Below, one piece after another: positions 3,802-5,545 of a DNA stretch of 5,545 bases (the first letter of the stretch is position 1; each line of letters begins with the position of its first letter). The DNA is from an uncultured Paraburkholderia sp. (GTDB lineage: Bacteria > Pseudomonadota > Gammaproteobacteria > Burkholderiales > Burkholderiaceae): the NCBI GenBank assembly GCA_937917025.1, contig CALFSF010000067.1, positions 1 to 5,545 of the forward strand. Reading direction: 5' to 3'. Under the pieces are notes generated by a model, which did no database searches, had not been told where the DNA came from, and saw only the letters and a program-made list of their open reading frames with translations. A program made the position numbers and the translations under genes.

Positions 3802-5545
3802 TCACGCGTTGCGGGCCAGCAGCAGCGCGTTGGTCCGCTTCACGAAGCTCGCCGGATCCTCCAGCGCGCCGCCTTCCGCGAGCAGCGCCTGATCGAACAG
3901 CAGATGGCACCAGTCGTCGAAGTTCGCGCTGTCGGTGTGCAGGTTCTTCACGAGCGCGTGCTCCGGGTTCACTTCCAGAATCGGATGCGATGCCGGCGCC
4001 TGCTGCCCCGCCGCCTTCAACATGCGCTGCAGGTAGCCGCTCATGTCGCCTTCGTCGGCCACGAGGCACGACGGCGAATCCGTCAGACGGAACGTCAGGC
4101 GCACGTCCTTCGCCTTGTCCTTCAGCGCTTCCTTCATGCGCTCGACGAGTGGCTTCAGTTCTTCGCCGACCTTTTCCTGCGCCTCTTTTTCCTCGTCGTT
4201 CAGCGCGCCGAGATCGAGGTCGCCACGCGCGACGCTTGCAAGCGGCTTGCCGTCGAATTCGTTCAGGAACGACAGCATCCATTCGTCGACGCGATCCGTC
4301 AGCAGCAGCACTTCGACGCCCTTCTTGCGGAACACTTCGAGATGCGGGCTGTGCGTCGCGGCCTGGAACGTGTCGGCGGTGACGTAGTAAATCTTCGACT
4401 GCTCCGGCTTCATGCGCGAAACGTAATCAGCCAGCGAAACCGTCTGCTCCGGCGAATCCGTTTGCGTCGACGCGAAGCGGATCAGCTTCGCGATGCGTTC
4501 CTTGTTCGCGAAGTCCTCGCCGATGCCTTCCTTCAGCACCTGGCCGAATTCCGTCCAGAACGTCGTGTACTTTGCCTTGACTGCTTCGTCTTCCGAATTC
4601 GCCAGTTCCTCGAGCATCGACAGCGCACGCTTCGTCACGCCTTCGCGGATCGCCTTCACGTCGCGGCTTTCCTGCAGGATTTCGCGCGACACGTTCAGCG
4701 GCAGATCGGCCGAATCGACCACGCCCTTCACGAAGCGCAGATACGACGGCAGCAGCTGTTCGGCGTCGTCCATGATGAAGACGCGCTTCACGTACAGCTT
4801 CAACCCGCCGCGATGATCGCGGTTCCACATGTCGAACGGCGCGTGCTCCGGCACGTACAGCAGCTGCGTATATTCGCTGCGGCCTTCGACGCGGTTGTGC
4901 GTCCACGTCAGCGGATCCTGATGGTCGTGCGACAGATGCTGGTAGAACTGCGTGTACTGTTCGTCGGTGATGTCGCTCTTCGAACGGGTCCACAGCGCGC
5001 TTGCCTGGTTGACGGTCTCGTCTTCGTCCTTCGCGACCATCTCGCTCTTTTCAGCGTCCCATTCTTCCTTTTGCATCAGGATCGGCAGCGCGACATGATC
5101 CGAATACTTCTGGATGATCGACTTCAGCTTGTAGGTGGAGAGCAGTTCGTCCTCGTCGGCGCGCAGATGCAGCGTGATCGTCGTGCCGCGTGCCGCGCGC
5201 TCGATCGAGTCCACCGAGAAATCGCCCTCGCCCGCGCTTTCCCAGCGCACGCCTTCGCTGGCCGGCAGACCGGCGCGGCGCGTCTCGACCGTGATGCGGT
5301 CAGCGACGATGAAGCCCGAGTAGAAACCCACGCCGAACTGGCCGATCAGCGCCGCGTCCTTCTGCTGGTCGCCCGAGAGCTTGCCAAAGAATTCCTTCGT
5401 GCCGGAACGCGCGATCGTGCCGAGGTTCGCGACGGCTTCGTCGCGGCTCATGCCGATGCCGTTGTCGTCGATGCTGATGGTGCGCGCGGCCTTGTCGTAC
5501 GACACGCGGATGCGCAGGTTCGGATCGTTTTCGTACAGCGCGCTG
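3802..5545 (-). CDS. htpG: Chaperone protein HtpG (Hsp90 family), 5' end outside the window
   Basis: HtpG is the bacterial Hsp90, a cytoplasmic ATP-dependent dimeric chaperone that remodels client proteins with DnaK. The window encodes 580 residues, continuing upstream of 5545 (visible N-terminal end ALYENDPNLRIRV), so about the first 50 of roughly 630 are missing, including the ATPase Glu/Asn segment near FLRELISNASDA. The remaining GHKL ATPase domain shows DNGIGM (visible residues 27-32), GQFGVGF (68-74) and GTTITLHLR (120-128). The middle domain has ALWTRSKSDIT, WTHNRVEG (214-221), MWNRDHRGGLKLYVKRVFIM and LPLNVSREILQ (281-291). The C-terminal dimerisation domain includes LLFDQALLAEGGALEDP near the end. 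As in other bacteria there is no MEEVD tail. GTG at 5505 is not the start, because the frame continues with family-conserved sequence. The reading frame is intact throughout. It converges on the small repeat gene and ends at their shared terminator; its promoter is not in view. Confidence 0.97.
   Translation of the reverse strand, partial: SALYENDPNLRIRVSYDKAARTISIDDNGIGMSRDEAVANLGTIARSGTKEFFGKLSGDQQKDAALIGQFGVGFYSGFIVADRITVETRRAGLPASEGVRWESAGEGDFSVDSIERAARGTTITLHLRADEDELLSTYKLKSIIQKYSDHVALPILMQKEEWDAEKSEMVAKDEDETVNQASALWTRSKSDITDEQYTQFYQHLSHDHQDPLTWTHNRVEGRSEYTQLLYVPEHAPFDMWNRDHRGGLKLYVKRVFIMDDAEQLLPSYLRFVKGVVDSADLPLNVSREILQESRDVKAIREGVTKRALSMLEELANSEDEAVKAKYTTFWTEFGQVLKEGIGEDFANKERIAKLIRFASTQTDSPEQTVSLADYVSRMKPEQSKIYYVTADTFQAATHSPHLEVFRKKGVEVLLLTDRVDEWMLSFLNEFDGKPLASVARGDLDLGALNDEEKEAQEKVGEELKPLVERMKEALKDKAKDVRLTFRLTDSPSCLVADEGDMSGYLQRMLKAAGQQAPASHPILEVNPEHALVKNLHTDSANFDDWCHLLFDQALLAEGGALEDPASFVKRTNALLLARNA

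Noticed and set aside
5503..5505. GTG as the start of htpG
   Set aside because: The frame continues to the window edge with conserved HtpG sequence (ALYENDPNLRIRV), so the true start is outside.
1..5545. CRISPR array, tRNA, rRNA, insertion sequence or toxin-antitoxin pair
   Set aside because: No regularly spaced direct repeats, no cloverleaf or rRNA-like stretch, and no transposase or inverted-repeat ends were seen. The small gene lacks a partner gene that would suggest toxin-antitoxin.

Overview
The window is GC-rich DNA that looks like a Burkholderiaceae chromosome, most likely Paraburkholderia, Caballeronia or Burkholderia. This rests on the amino-acid style of HtpG and UbiC, strong G/C third positions, and a left-edge motif that resembles a repeat I recall from these genomes. 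No database search was possible, so genus is an inference.

Layout, left to right. Positions 1-110 are non-coding and hold a small hairpin motif. Three minus-strand genes follow and probably form one transcription unit, read right to left. A 611-residue TPR/glycosyltransferase-like protein (3192 to 1357) comes first. It is followed by chorismate lyase UbiC (1316 to 600), then a uracil-DNA-glycosylase-superfamily enzyme of the hypoxanthine-DNA glycosylase type (600 to 124). The last two genes overlap by one base (TGATG). The unit ends at an intrinsic terminator that overlaps the glycosylase stop codon (111-141).

Positions 3193-3443 are a divergent intergenic region. It holds a 12-bp-stem hairpin, an abutting 16-bp perfect palindrome and a pair of ATGCAT sites. 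A small plus-strand gene of 82 codons (3444-3692) follows. It has a TTG start, a good Shine-Dalgarno sequence, and a product made of two copies of a 30-residue unit. Its 3' end converges on htpG (minus strand, 3802 to beyond 5545). The two share a clear bidirectional terminator (3719-3755). htpG lacks roughly its first 50 codons, which lie past the right edge.

Functionally, the genes are a chaperone (HtpG), the committed step of ubiquinone head-group synthesis (UbiC), a base-excision-repair enzyme for deaminated bases, a putative glycan-modifying enzyme and an uncharacterised small repeat protein. I see no mobile element, CRISPR array, tRNA or rRNA, and no convincing multi-gene novel system. 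The least explained items are the small duplicated-repeat protein and the structured intergenic region beside it.
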